A DNA stretch of 10,216 bases from an uncultured Pirellulaceae bacterium (GTDB taxonomy: Bacteria > Planctomycetota > Planctomycetia > Pirellulales > Pirellulaceae), in contig CAKQNH010000102.1 in assembly GCA_934255105.1 (NCBI GenBank), positions 1-10,216 on the forward strand, written 5' to 3'. The notes below the pieces were generated by a model. The model was not told the origin of the DNA and did no database searches. It was given only the letters and a program-made list of their open reading frames with translations. Shown piece by piece: positions 1 through 6,960 of the stretch (within the stretch, counting starts at the first letter, position 1; each line of letters starts with the position of its first letter). A program made the translations under genes and the position numbers.

Positions 1-7
1 GAGCAAT

Positions 8-29
8 GATCGGCGGAGCGATCAACGAC
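8..29 (+). repeat. Family A REP-like palindromic repeat (single right-hand unit)
   Basis: The unit has the core GATCGGCGGAGCGATC followed by AACGAC. It is one base different from the right-hand units at 5123-5144, 5156-5177, 6895-6916 and 6929-6950, which have CACGAC. The arms GATCG and CGATC can form a 5-bp stem around a 6-base loop. It lies about 60 bp beyond the 3' end of the lipoprotein gene on the minus strand. The window edge cuts off anything to its left, so I cannot tell whether a matching inverted left unit exists. The remaining bases up to 89 show no gene or clear terminator. Confidence 0.75.
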
Positions 30-89
30 TAAGGCGTGACCGGCTACTATTATTTTCCTGTCCTCAATAATCCCAGCCTGTCATTGGCC

Positions 90-548
90 TTACGATTTGA
101 GGTCGAAGTCAAACGTGTTCTTACCTGGCTTCACATCCGCTTCTAGCTCGCTCTTCGTGTTGTACCGCGCCGGGACAGCAGGCCTGCGAGCATTGACCGG
201 CTTCTTAGCCTGTGGGCTGTCAGGGTCCTCAAGCTCGCCAGCGTCTTCGTCCTCTCCACCCTCTTCGCTCGGGGCGATCTCTACGCGGTTGCGGCCGACC
301 TTGGTTCCTCGAGTGTCACGAATGTACGTCAGTTCGTATTTGCCTTCGGCATTCGTCATGCCACGGGCAGGGCGACCGTTGTCGGGTTGGAAGACCACCG
401 CCACTCCGCTGAGCGGCTTACCGTCGAGCGTGACCGTGCCGCTCACCTGCCCCAGTTCAGGCTGATCACCCGATCCTCCGCAGCCCGGCAGACTCAGCAG
501 CAACACCGACAAGGCTACCACCAAGCCACAAATTTGAATCGTCTTCAC
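90..548 (-). CDS. Small lipoprotein with carboxypeptidase-regulatory-like domain
   Basis: This is a predicted 152-residue lipoprotein. The N-terminus is a short signal peptide ending in the lipobox L20-P21-G22-C23, with a Gly/Ser linker after the cysteine, so export and lipid anchoring are expected. Residues about 33-85 (GQVSGTVTLDGKPLSGVAVV, then an NAEGKYEL stretch) match the beta-sandwich of the carboxypeptidase regulatory-like/transthyretin-like fold. A Glu/Asp-rich insert follows at about 93-110, and the protein ends on a beta-strand segment (PGKNTFDFDL). The start is GTG, with a purine-rich TAAGAG 7 bases upstream. It lies 49 bp downstream of the DUF1559 gene on the same strand, a pairing frequent in planctomycetes, so the two are probably one operon. 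Its function is unknown; a structural or envelope role is only inferred. Confidence 0.85.
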   Translation of the reverse strand: MKTIQICGLVVALSVLLLSLPGCGGSGDQPELGQVSGTVTLDGKPLSGVAVVFQPDNGRPARGMTNAEGKYELTYIRDTRGTKVGRNRVEIAPSEEGGEDEDAGELEDPDSPQAKKPVNARRPAVPARYNTKSELEADVKPGKNTFDFDLKS

Positions 549-597
549 AGAATAACTCTTAAATACAGATTGGAAGATGTTGAAATTTCAATTCAGC

Positions 598-1554
598 TTA
601 CAACTCGCCGATGACTTCGCCGCCGGCGCGGGTGCTGACTGCCTGGTAGGTCTTCATGTCCATGTTCTCTGATAGGAAGCGGACGCTACCGTCGCCTAGA
701 ACGAACTGAGCTCCGCCTGTATGCCAGCTACCAGCCGCCTCTTCAGAGCCGCCGTTGATCGGATCGTTGCTTTCCGCAGCGATTAAGTATTCCGTCATCT
801 CCTCAGGCGGATTGGCGTCAGCGCCAGTGGAGAACATGGAGCGGCGATCGCTACCGGCACTGAAGATCCCCAGTAGGTTCCCGCCCGAGTCGCCGACCTC
901 GCTCACGAAGAGCGTGTTGGAAAGTCCGTCTATAACATCACCGAAGCGAGTTCTACTCTGAACGTAAAAAATTCCGTTGCCGTTCATGCAGCCCCAATCC
1001 TTTGTCCGCATGTCGGTGGTGGTCGCAATGCCTGTGCAAATGCAGTTGTCATTTCCATTGCCGATGCGAGTTCCCATGTTGCCGTTATAGTTGGATGATT
1101 GGTAGCCGTTTTTCGCAGAGCCGCCGCTGACATCCGGCTGCGAAGGACACCAGAAAACCGAAAGGACAGTTGCTTTAACGATCAAGGGCTTCCCCGAGCT
1201 CTGGCTGCCCAACTCGTTGCCGAAGCCGTCGGGCCCTTGAATCGCGCTATAGAGCGTGGATTGCTCAAGTTGCGGCAGTATGCTGGCCTGCCACGTCCAG
1301 CCATGTCCATAGAACGTACCAGCCCCATTCACCGTCCCGTTGCTGCCGGCGGGCAAGGCAGAATACGTGTCGTGGTAGTTGTGAAGTGCTAGCCCAATCT
1401 GCTTTAGGTTGTTCGAGCACTGCATGCGTCGCGCGGCCTCGCGGGCCGCCTGGACGGCCGGAAGCAACAATCCAACTAGAACCCCAATGATCGCGATAAC
1501 AACCAGCAGTTCAACGAGTGTGAAACCGCGCCGTGCAATCGATGACTTGACCAT
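598..1554 (-). CDS. DUF1559 family protein with prepilin-type N-terminus
   Basis: This 318-residue protein has a classic type IV prepilin/pseudopilin leader: a short basic leader ending R-R-G10, cleavage before F11, Glu at mature position 5 (E15), then a hydrophobic helix ([19 protein letters not shown]). The helix is followed by [20 protein letters not shown], the hallmark of the DUF1559 (SBP_bac_10) family that is greatly expanded in planctomycetes. The C-terminal [15 protein letters not shown] motif is also typical of the family. It is probably processed by prepilin peptidase and assembled or held at the cell envelope; the role of the family is not established. A GTG start at 1563 is possible, but ATG at 1554 is preferred because AGG (plus-strand 1563-1565) then sits 8 bases upstream. 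It probably heads an operon with the lipoprotein gene. Confidence 0.92.
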   Translation of the reverse strand: MVKSSIARRGFTLVELLVVIAIIGVLVGLLLPAVQAAREAARRMQCSNNLKQIGLALHNYHDTYSALPAGSNGTVNGAGTFYGHGWTWQASILPQLEQSTLYSAIQGPDGFGNELGSQSSGKPLIVKATVLSVFWCPSQPDVSGGSAKNGYQSSNYNGNMGTRIGNGNDNCICTGIATTTDMRTKDWGCMNGNGIFYVQSRTRFGDVIDGLSNTLFVSEVGDSGGNLLGIFSAGSDRRSMFSTGADANPPEEMTEYLIAAESNDPINGGSEEAAGSWHTGGAQFVLGDGSVRFLSENMDMKTYQAVSTRAGGEVIGEL

Positions 1555-1642
1555 CTGATACACCTGTTCTTTAGTGAGTGACTGGAAATGAGGAAAAAAT
1601 AAGGAGTTGATGTGCGCCCCAAATGGGTGTTTGGAGCACTAA

Positions 1643-1648
1643 AGTATA
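1643..1648 (-). promoter_or_regulatory. Possible -10 element for the DUF1559 gene
   Basis: Read on the minus strand this is TATACT, five of six bases matching TATAAT, within an otherwise empty 243-bp gap upstream of the DUF1559 start. The hexamer 17 bases further upstream, TATCAA, is a poor -35 match, so this is a weak call. It would give a leader of roughly 80 bases. I see no other structure in 1564-1797. Confidence 0.2.
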
Positions 1649-1797
1649 CTACTGGATAAGGCGTTTTGATACTAAGGAGATCCGATTCGGACAATAGTTT
1701 GCGAAATCTTCAGATTCACTTAGAGCACCTAATAGCCCACTTGCTATTCTGGGGTTCAAGCGTCGCAAGAAGGGGTACTGTCGATGCCGAAGTTGCT

Positions 1798-3054
1798 TCA
1801 TTGTTTTTCGAAGCGTTCGAAGAGCTGTTCCTGAACCGCAGCGGCAAGTCCTGCGCCGACCGCCCTATAGCCCGATGTCGTGCTGTTTGCAGAATTCCAA
1901 GCGGTCTCCAGGCATAGACTCACCGTATGCGGGTTTCCGTTCACTGTGACCCAAGCGCCGCTCATCTGTTTCCATAGCGGGTGGTAACTCGGTCCCGTTT
2001 CCTTGGGAGTCTTGCTCATTGGCATTATGGGACGAATTTCGCTGATTTTTGAATAGGCACTATCGATGAAGCGATCGCGCAAGCTGAGCATCGGCTCACG
2101 CAGCATGTCGCGCGGCAGGACGTAGAAGAACGTCGGATCGCCGGGTGCGGGGTTGTGCAGATCCAGAAAAATATCCATTCTGTCTTCGTCGATCAACCTG
2201 CGCAGCTTGCCCTGCGCGGCGGTCACTTCATTCCAATGGGGTTGCTCCGACCAGTCGCGATTGTGATCGTGAGGGATCGCATTCTTGCCCCCATTGCCGG
2301 TTGCGGCGTTATCGATATCCATGATCGGAACGAGAAAGATCTCTGCGTGACGCCGCAGCCACACCGCTTTGTCATCATCGCTGATCACCCATTCTCCGAA
2401 GCCTTGCGCCACCCAGCTTGAACCACTCTCCCATGCGTGCTGGCGCGCTTGGACCCAAACTCCAAAACGCTCCGCACGGTCTCGATCGCCTTCCATCACA
2501 TGCAGCATCGGTACCGCCCGGCCTTCTCGGGAGCGGCACAACTCCTCGGCTTCCGCGTACGGAGATCGCTCACCCATGTCGCGTACAAATTTCGCTGCCG
2601 TAGACGGCGTGTACGGTGGCCCCCAAGCCACGTACACCGACGGTGCATCGGGATTGAGCGTATAGACCATCCACTCGTCCCGGCGCTCACCTTTGTCGCT
2701 GTGTAGCCAGGTCTCACCGTCGGTTGCGTAGGTCGCACGCTTGGGCATGGCCCACCCCGCCGACAATGGCTGTTGACTGCCTACCGCCGCCATTGAACCC
2801 TGAATCTTTAGCGTGATGGTCTCCCCCGGAGTGATTCCATCGATTCGAAAGTACCACCAACACGGCCATCCACGCTGTGGATCACCTCCGGGCATAAAAC
2901 TGATACTGCGTGCTGCCTGATCAATTTCCAACACCCGCACTGACGCACCTTCGAAATCTGAAACAACCTTCAATGAATCAGCAGCAGTGCAATCCATCGG
3001 TGGATGCGCAAGAAAGAAAGCCGTTAGAAAAAAAGCCGCCAGACGAACTCTCAT
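1798..3054 (-). CDS. Secreted M14-type zinc carboxypeptidase
   Basis: This is a 418-residue predicted exported metallopeptidase. Residues 1-25 form a signal peptide (RVRLAAFFLTAFFLA, cleavage near CTAA). Residues about 26-150 form a beta-rich N-terminal domain like that preceding cytosolic-carboxypeptidase-type M14 enzymes. The catalytic domain shows the zinc ligands H206-x-x-E209 (HAWE) and H300 (in DLHN), the substrate-binding N265-R266 (in HNRDW), and a candidate general base E383 (in CLETAWN). This is the full set of M14 signature residues in the right order. It would cleave C-terminal residues from peptides outside the cytoplasm; the substrate is unknown. A TTG start 33 bases upstream is possible, but ATG at 3054 has a good ribosome site 8 bases away and places the signal peptide at the N-terminus. 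It is divergent from the redoxin-kinase pair. Confidence 0.88.
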   Translation of the reverse strand: MRVRLAAFFLTAFFLAHPPMDCTAADSLKVVSDFEGASVRVLEIDQAARSISFMPGGDPQRGWPCWWYFRIDGITPGETITLKIQGSMAAVGSQQPLSAGWAMPKRATYATDGETWLHSDKGERRDEWMVYTLNPDAPSVYVAWGPPYTPSTAAKFVRDMGERSPYAEAEELCRSREGRAVPMLHVMEGDRDRAERFGVWVQARQHAWESGSSWVAQGFGEWVISDDDKAVWLRRHAEIFLVPIMDIDNAATGNGGKNAIPHDHNRDWSEQPHWNEVTAAQGKLRRLIDEDRMDIFLDLHNPAPGDPTFFYVLPRDMLREPMLSLRDRFIDSAYSKISEIRPIMPMSKTPKETGPSYHPLWKQMSGAWVTVNGNPHTVSLCLETAWNSANSTTSGYRAVGAGLAAAVQEQLFERFEKQ

Positions 3055-3062
3055 AGAACTAA

Positions 3063-3067
3063 CCTCT
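3063..3067 (-). promoter_or_regulatory. Ribosome binding site deciding the M14 carboxypeptidase start
   Basis: On the minus strand the sequence reads AGAGG, 8 bases before the ATG at 3054. The alternative TTG start at 3087 would place this site inside the coding region, so it favours the shorter protein, whose signal peptide then begins at residue 1. Confidence 0.6.
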
Positions 3068-3124
3068 TTCGTGAGTGCGCGGAACAACCAAGCAACGGGG
3101 CGACCGCATCCCGCTGGGCGGAAG

Positions 3125-3138
3125 TATTTTACAAAATA
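3125..3138. promoter_or_regulatory. AT-rich palindrome in the divergent intergenic region, possible operator
   Basis: TATTTT-AC-AAAATA is a perfect 6+6 inverted repeat with a 2-base centre. It sits between the divergently transcribed carboxypeptidase (start 3054) and redoxin lipoprotein (start 3236), in a 181-bp gap that should contain both promoters. Its position and symmetry would suit a repressor site or overlapping -10 elements, but an AT-rich palindrome of this size can arise by chance. No regulator gene is in the window. Confidence 0.2.
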
Positions 3139-3235
3139 TGGGGGAGAAATGTGTATGGCACGTCCAGGGCGGCGGCGTTTGCCGTCCGCTCAGATAGGGT
3201 GCCAAGGATGCCCCACGACGGTATGCTAAAAGGTT

Positions 3236-3931
3236 ATGCACCACCTCCTAAGCAAATTCCTCCGCGTGATCCTGAGCCTGATAACAGTTGCGATCGTTCC
3301 GAGCGGCTGTACGCAGCCGACGCTACAGGGGGATTATGGGGATTTGGTCCAATTCCCCGACTCGGTCCAAAGCAATGCGCAGCCTGATGCATCGCAAATT
3401 GCCAATCTAACGCTGACCCGATCCGACGGTTCATCCGTCAAGATCAGCGATCTAGCAGAGGGCAAAAATGTTCTGTTGGTTGTTTCGCGAGGTTTGGTTG
3501 GGAGTCTTCCCACCACCGCAGATGATGCTGATAGTGCTGAGGCAGCAGGGGGCAAGTCGTTTTGCATTTACTGCTCCACGCAAACCTCGCGGCTCGTCGC
3601 CAACTATGCCAAGTTCCAGGAACGCAATACGGAGGTGGTCGTGATCTTCCCCGTGGCTCGTTCGTCAGATGCCAACGAGCTTCAGAACTTTGCCGCCAAA
3701 GTCCAGGGCAAGGGTAAGACCAGCGATGACTTCCCATTTCCCATCGTGTTGGACGTCGCCCTGATGGTGGTCGATGCGCTGGGTATCCGCGACGACTTGT
3801 CCAAACCGGCTAGCTACATCTTTGATTCCCAAGGGCAACTGCGATTCGGCTACGTTGGACAATCGATGAGCGATCGCCCGAGTGTGCAGGCATTGCTAGA
3901 ACAGCTTGACCGTATCAATCAACCACGGTAG
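3236..3931 (+). CDS. Redoxin-like (AhpC/TSA-type) lipoprotein with CxxC
   Basis: This 231-residue predicted exported protein has a basic-hydrophobic signal (LRVILSLITVAIV) and a lipobox-like P22-S23-G24-C25. The -3 Pro is not canonical, so lipidation is likely but not certain. Residues about 55-228 resemble the thioredoxin-fold redoxins: a strand with SDLAEGKNVLLVVSRG, then C110-I-Y-C113 at the helix start, a following helix (TSRLVANYAKFQ), the strand EVVVIFPV, and a C-terminal SYIFDSQGQLRFGYVGQ, the usual last beta-hairpin of this fold. The CxxC position fits a periplasmic or extracellular thiol redox role, with reductase or sensing function inferred. The ATG follows AAAAGG with only 2 bases between. 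The kinase gene starts 16 bp after its stop, so the two are probably co-transcribed. Confidence 0.82.
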   Translation: MHHLLSKFLRVILSLITVAIVPSGCTQPTLQGDYGDLVQFPDSVQSNAQPDASQIANLTLTRSDGSSVKISDLAEGKNVLLVVSRGLVGSLPTTADDADSAEAAGGKSFCIYCSTQTSRLVANYAKFQERNTEVVVIFPVARSSDANELQNFAAKVQGKGKTSDDFPFPIVLDVALMVVDALGIRDDLSKPASYIFDSQGQLRFGYVGQSMSDRPSVQALLEQLDRINQPR

Positions 3932-3947
3932 CAGGAAGACGCAGAGG

Positions 3948-4913
3948 ATGCCTTTGGATTCACCAGCACCAGTCGAGGATATCTTCGCCAAGTACGCGCG
4001 ATCGCTGGGTGGCCTGTCAGGCGAAGATGTGAGCGCGATCGTTGAGCTGTCCTCAGAGCGGCAGGTCGCCCCCTGGCAAATCGCGCTCGAGCAAGAAAAG
4101 TTGACCGCAGCAGACGTAGATATCATCAAGACCTTGCTAGCGCCTCGCGACAGCATCCCTGGCTACGAAGTGCTGGAGCTCATTGGACGCGGCGGGATGG
4201 GAGTCGTCTATCGTGCACGGCAATTGAGTCTAAACCGCGAAGTAGCCCTGAAAACAATCTTGTTGAGCCACATGGGGACTGCTGTGGCCGCCGCACGTTT
4301 CGAGAATGAAGCGCAAGTTCTGGCCCGCGTCATCCATCCGCACATCGTGACCGCCTTCGATTTTGGGCGACATGCAGGACGTCTCTTTCTGGCCATGGAG
4401 TTGGTTCAAGGCCGCGATGTGCAAGCTTTGATTGAGCATCATGGCGCACTGCCTGAAACGTTGGTGTGGCAGATCATTCGCCAAGCCGCCATCGGTCTAG
4501 CGCATGCATCCAAAGCGAACATCATTCACCGCGATATCAAACCGGCCAACTTACTGTTGGTCAATCCTCCTGACGGATTTGCACTACCTGCAGGAATCCC
4601 GATGGTCAAAATCGCTGACTTCGGTTTGTCGATTCTGGGAGATGATCAGCAATCGGGACAACCGCGGCTGACATCGCTTAGCGTTCATATCGGCAGCCCG
4701 ACCTATATGGCACCGGAACAATTAGAGTCCGATGATATCGATCATGCCGCAGACATCTTCGCTCTAGGGGCCACCGCCTGGCACATGTTCGTCGGCCGCG
4801 CGCCGCTTGAAGGGAGCAGTCTTAAGCAGATCGTAATGCAGCGACTAACGCACGCTTGCCGAACTCTCGTATCTCGAGTTGGCTGTAGCGCAGGGCACTG
4901 CGCAGTTCGCTGA
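3948..4913 (+). CDS. Ser/Thr protein kinase, C-terminally truncated
   Basis: This is a Hanks-type protein kinase, 321 residues from the ATG, which has AGGAAG 9 bases upstream; a TTG at 3906 would overlap the redoxin gene. Residues 1-72 are an N-terminal helical extension. The kinase domain starts near residue 73 and shows the Gly-loop GRGGMG (80-85), VALK with K102, the alpha-C Glu E121, HRDIKPAN (catalytic D196, N201), DFG (D224), APE (255-257) and D269 in ADIFALG. Recognisable homology stops after QRLT (about residue 301), where helices G-I and the subdomain XI Arg should follow. Instead 20 unrelated residues (HACRTLVSRV and on) lead to a stop inside repeat-rich DNA. The catalytic residues are intact but the C-lobe is about 30-40 residues short, so folding and activity are doubtful. 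No transmembrane or sensor domain remains. It is best seen as a truncated gene or pseudogene. Confidence 0.85.
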   Translation: MPLDSPAPVEDIFAKYARSLGGLSGEDVSAIVELSSERQVAPWQIALEQEKLTAADVDIIKTLLAPRDSIPGYEVLELIGRGGMGVVYRARQLSLNREVALKTILLSHMGTAVAAARFENEAQVLARVIHPHIVTAFDFGRHAGRLFLAMELVQGRDVQALIEHHGALPETLVWQIIRQAAIGLAHASKANIIHRDIKPANLLLVNPPDGFALPAGIPMVKIADFGLSILGDDQQSGQPRLTSLSVHIGSPTYMAPEQLESDDIDHAADIFALGATAWHMFVGRAPLEGSSLKQIVMQRLTHACRTLVSRVGCSAGHCAVR

Positions 4914-4919
4914 CTTGAG
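4873..4919. repeat. Imperfect palindrome at the kinase breakpoint
   Basis: The centre is a perfect hairpin, GCGCAG-GGCA-CTGCGC (4888-4903). The flanks continue the symmetry imperfectly (CTCGAGT at 4873 against ACTTGAG at 4913), with mismatches and one indel. It starts about 20 bases after kinase homology is lost and overlaps the last codons of the truncated reading frame. It is REP-like in form, but no second copy is present here, so its repeat nature is inferred from shape only. Confidence 0.5.
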
Positions 4920-4945
4920 CATCGCACCGCTGATAGCGAGTCCTG

Positions 4946-4975
4946 GGCAATGATTCGCGAGGCAATGATTCGCGA
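4946..4975 (+). repeat. 15-bp tandem duplication
   Basis: GGCAATGATTCGCGA occurs twice in immediate succession. It lies in the non-coding stretch 4914-5028 between the kinase stop and the first REPIN-like element. I see no gene in the rest of that stretch. Confidence 0.8.
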
Positions 4976-5028
4976 GGCTCTAACGCTGAAACTAGCGGTG
5001 GTGGATGCGAAGGAATGTTAGCTTTCCC

Positions 5029-5144
5029 AAAGTCGCTGATCGCTCCGCCGATCTGATGCAACTCTTTCGGTTATAAAAAGCGTCACCGAGCACGTGCTCT
5101 TCTTTCAATTATTAGAAGCAAGGATCGGCGGAGCGATCCACGAC
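5029..5144. repeat. REPIN-like element, copy 1
   Basis: The element is 116 bp long, with inverted family A units at its ends. The left unit at 5032-5053 begins GTCGCTGATCGCTCCGCC; the right unit at 5123-5144 is its reverse complement except for two bases. Each unit has the layout of a REP sequence: a tetranucleotide head (GTCG) followed by an imperfect palindrome GATCG-CTCCGC-CGATC. The spacer contains the perfect 12-bp palindrome GAGCACGTGCTC (5088-5099). The element is about 92 percent identical by hand count (9 differences in 116) to 6801-6916 and has exactly the same length. Two inverted REPs around a conserved spacer is the form of REPINs mobilised by RAYT transposases; no such transposase is in this window. 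Confidence 0.75.
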
Positions 5145-5155
5145 TAATAAGCAAG

Positions 5156-5177
5156 GATCGGCGGAGCGATCCACGAC
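5156..5177 (+). repeat. Extra family A unit in tandem with REPIN-like copy 1
   Basis: This unit is identical to the right arm at 5123-5144, at a 33-bp period, with the linker GCAAG before and CTA after. Its last base is also the last base of the glycosidase stop codon: on the minus strand the stop reads TAG, with the G coming from the GTCG head of the repeat. Confidence 0.8.
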
Positions 5178-6631
5178 TATGGTCCAGCGGGTGTTTTGGA
5201 AGCTACGATTGCAGCGGCCCAGTTTTCCTTTCCTGGGGGAGAAAGCTCCCGCTGGCCTCCGCCTTGAATAGTTTTTTGTGGCCCTAGTTCGCCGCTGTCG
5301 ATGTTGATCCAATGTGCGGTCAACTCCCCTTTCGCATCGGTCAGATCGATTCGAACCTCGCCGCCGGATGGGAAATAGATTAAATACGCTCGTCCCTTGT
5401 CAGCGGCCAGGTAGGCTTCATTGGCTTCTCGATCCGAAAGTAGTTCATTGGCAGCCTGCACGGACCAGAGTGGCACAAAGCTTTCAAGTTTTCGAGCCGC
5501 TCGTATGCAAGCCACGGCCTTGTCGTTCAGCCCCATACCCGAAACAGGTCGATGAAAGCGCATCGACGCAGCGCCCGCCAAAAGGTGCCTCCAAATGCGT
5601 TCGATGGCGTCTTGGTCCGTGTGACCGAACTTATTGCCATCGGCACCGTAGGTCTTGGTTGTATTCATCGGTCGTGGCTGACCAGCTAACGCCTGCCGCA
5701 CGTGCAAAAAATTGTCCCAATGCTTCTGCCCCGAGTTGTGGTTGTTTTGAGAGACATCCACGAAGTCGTAGAGTTCGGGATGATCGAAGGTCCGTTTGTG
5801 ACGGTCGGCGGCCAAATTCCAGTCGTCCCACATCTCGGTGACATAGACAGTCTTGCCACTCTTCGCAGCCCGCTGCTTGACAAACTGCGCCCAGTAGCGA
5901 CTCCATTCTTCATCACCATTGGTTTCATTGTCCATGCAATACAGCACGTGGTCGTAGCGCAGCGAGTGCTCGAGCAGCTTGTCGACGAAGCGCTGTTGAT
6001 AGCCGAGAACAACTTTGTTGTTTCTCTGCTTTGGCGTCGTAAAGAAAAAAGGCTGCTTGTTGGCACCCGGGTGGTCTGGGTAGTCCTTAGCAAAATGCGA
6101 CTGGTCATAGTCGTAGTTCACATTGTTGCGTGGGTTGTAGGGATGGATCTGCCAGCGCCCTTCGTCCTGGTCGACGTAGTCAAAGCGATCCCAAATCTCG
6201 ATCTGAACCATGATGTTGCGTTTTGCGGTCTCCGAAAGCATGCGCTCGAAACGCACCCAGTATTCGTCGTTCCATACGTTGAGATCATACTTGCCGTTGT
6301 CGAGCCGTTGAAAAGGATAGACTTCCAGACCTGTGTCCTTGCGGTCGCTCATGGTGTTGCGAATCACATTACCACCGGCGGCGGCTAAGCGATCGAGTTG
6401 CGGGATGAGCTTTTCTTCGGACCACTGAAACAGATTGTCATCATCGCTCCCTCCGAGCAGCAGCAGCGGCTGGCCATGGTAACTCCAATACCAAGCGTTC
6501 TCATTCCATGGACGCAATGGCTCGGCTGCGCTGGTGGTGGTCGAAACCAGCAACAACGCCAACATGCAGACGTTCGACAAACCATGCGAAGTCCAATGTC
6601 TGGCGAATTCGGCTACCAGTATCATAGGCAT
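5177..6631 (-). CDS. Secreted TIM-barrel glycoside hydrolase-like protein (DUF4038 type)
   Basis: This is a predicted exported protein of 484 residues from ATG 6631, chosen because GGAG lies 9 bases upstream; an ATG at 6646 would add five residues. The N-terminus has a long signal peptide (hydrophobic NVCMLALLLVSTTTSAA, cleavage near residue 36). Residues about 40-390 look like a (beta/alpha)8 barrel of the DUF4038/GH140-like group: the opening HGQPLLLLGGSDDDNLFQW, RLAAAGGNVIRNTMSDR, VQIEIWDRFDY, then VLYCMDNETNGDEEW with the N235-E236 pair typical of the clan GH-A acid/base, and E266 in YVTEMWDD. The nucleophile is not certain. Residues about 400-475 (AYLIYFPSGGEVRIDL, HWINIDSGEL) match the small beta domain called collagen-binding-like that often follows DUF4038. 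A role in polysaccharide breakdown is inferred; the substrate is unknown. REPIN-like elements flank both ends. Confidence 0.8.
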   Translation of the reverse strand: MPMILVAEFARHWTSHGLSNVCMLALLLVSTTTSAAEPLRPWNENAWYWSYHGQPLLLLGGSDDDNLFQWSEEKLIPQLDRLAAAGGNVIRNTMSDRKDTGLEVYPFQRLDNGKYDLNVWNDEYWVRFERMLSETAKRNIMVQIEIWDRFDYVDQDEGRWQIHPYNPRNNVNYDYDQSHFAKDYPDHPGANKQPFFFTTPKQRNNKVVLGYQQRFVDKLLEHSLRYDHVLYCMDNETNGDEEWSRYWAQFVKQRAAKSGKTVYVTEMWDDWNLAADRHKRTFDHPELYDFVDVSQNNHNSGQKHWDNFLHVRQALAGQPRPMNTTKTYGADGNKFGHTDQDAIERIWRHLLAGAASMRFHRPVSGMGLNDKAVACIRAARKLESFVPLWSVQAANELLSDREANEAYLAADKGRAYLIYFPSGGEVRIDLTDAKGELTAHWINIDSGELGPQKTIQGGGQRELSPPGKENWAAAIVASKTPAGP

Positions 6632-6800
6632 GGCAGGGTGCTCCATTGTGATCCAAGTAGTAATTGTTTGGTGAAACGCTTATCCTAGCCGATTCTGGAC
6701 CGCCGTGCGAAAAGATTTTTCGCCGCCTGGGCTTGGCTTTCTGCTGGATCTTAAACAGGTCGCGATGCCTGCTTCGCTGCGTCTACAAATGCCCGTTGCG

Positions 6801-6916
6801 AAAGTCGCTGATCGCTCCGCCGATCAGATGCAATTCTTTCAGATGTAAAAAGCCTCACCGAGTAGGTGCTCTTCTTTCAATTATCAGAAGCAAGGATCGG
6901 CGGAGCGATCCACGAC
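6801..6916. repeat. REPIN-like element, copy 2
   Basis: This element has the same 116-bp length, orientation and terminal inverted units as copy 1: left unit 6804-6825, right unit 6895-6916. The nine differences from copy 1 fall almost entirely in the spacer, and both end units are identical to those of copy 1. Around the spacer centre it can form CACC-GAGTA-GGTG, where copy 1 instead has GAGCACGTGCTC. It lies upstream of the glycosidase, so the two copies are direct repeats on either side of that gene. Confidence 0.75.
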
Positions 6917-6928
6917 TAATAGAGCAAG

Positions 6929-6950
6929 GATCGGCGGAGCGATCCACGAC
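6929..6950 (+). repeat. Extra family A unit in tandem with REPIN-like copy 2
   Basis: This unit is identical to the right arm at 6895-6916 at a 34-bp period, separated by TAATAGAGCAAG. Both REPIN-like copies therefore carry one additional right-hand unit on the same side, although the linker lengths differ by one base (33 and 34 bp). Confidence 0.8.
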
Positions 6951-6960
6951 TAATAGAGCG

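Noticed and set aside
5118..5177. CRISPR-like direct repeats at 5118-5177 and 6890-6950
   Set aside because: Each site has only two units, and the linkers are short and nearly identical rather than unique spacers. The units also occur inverted, and no cas genes are present; REP-type repeats explain the pattern better.
5702..6388. 228-residue plus-strand frame across the glycosidase
   Set aside because: The translation is a Val/Leu-rich shadow of the glycosidase gene with no recognisable domain. The minus-strand frame is longer and has a signal peptide and barrel motifs.
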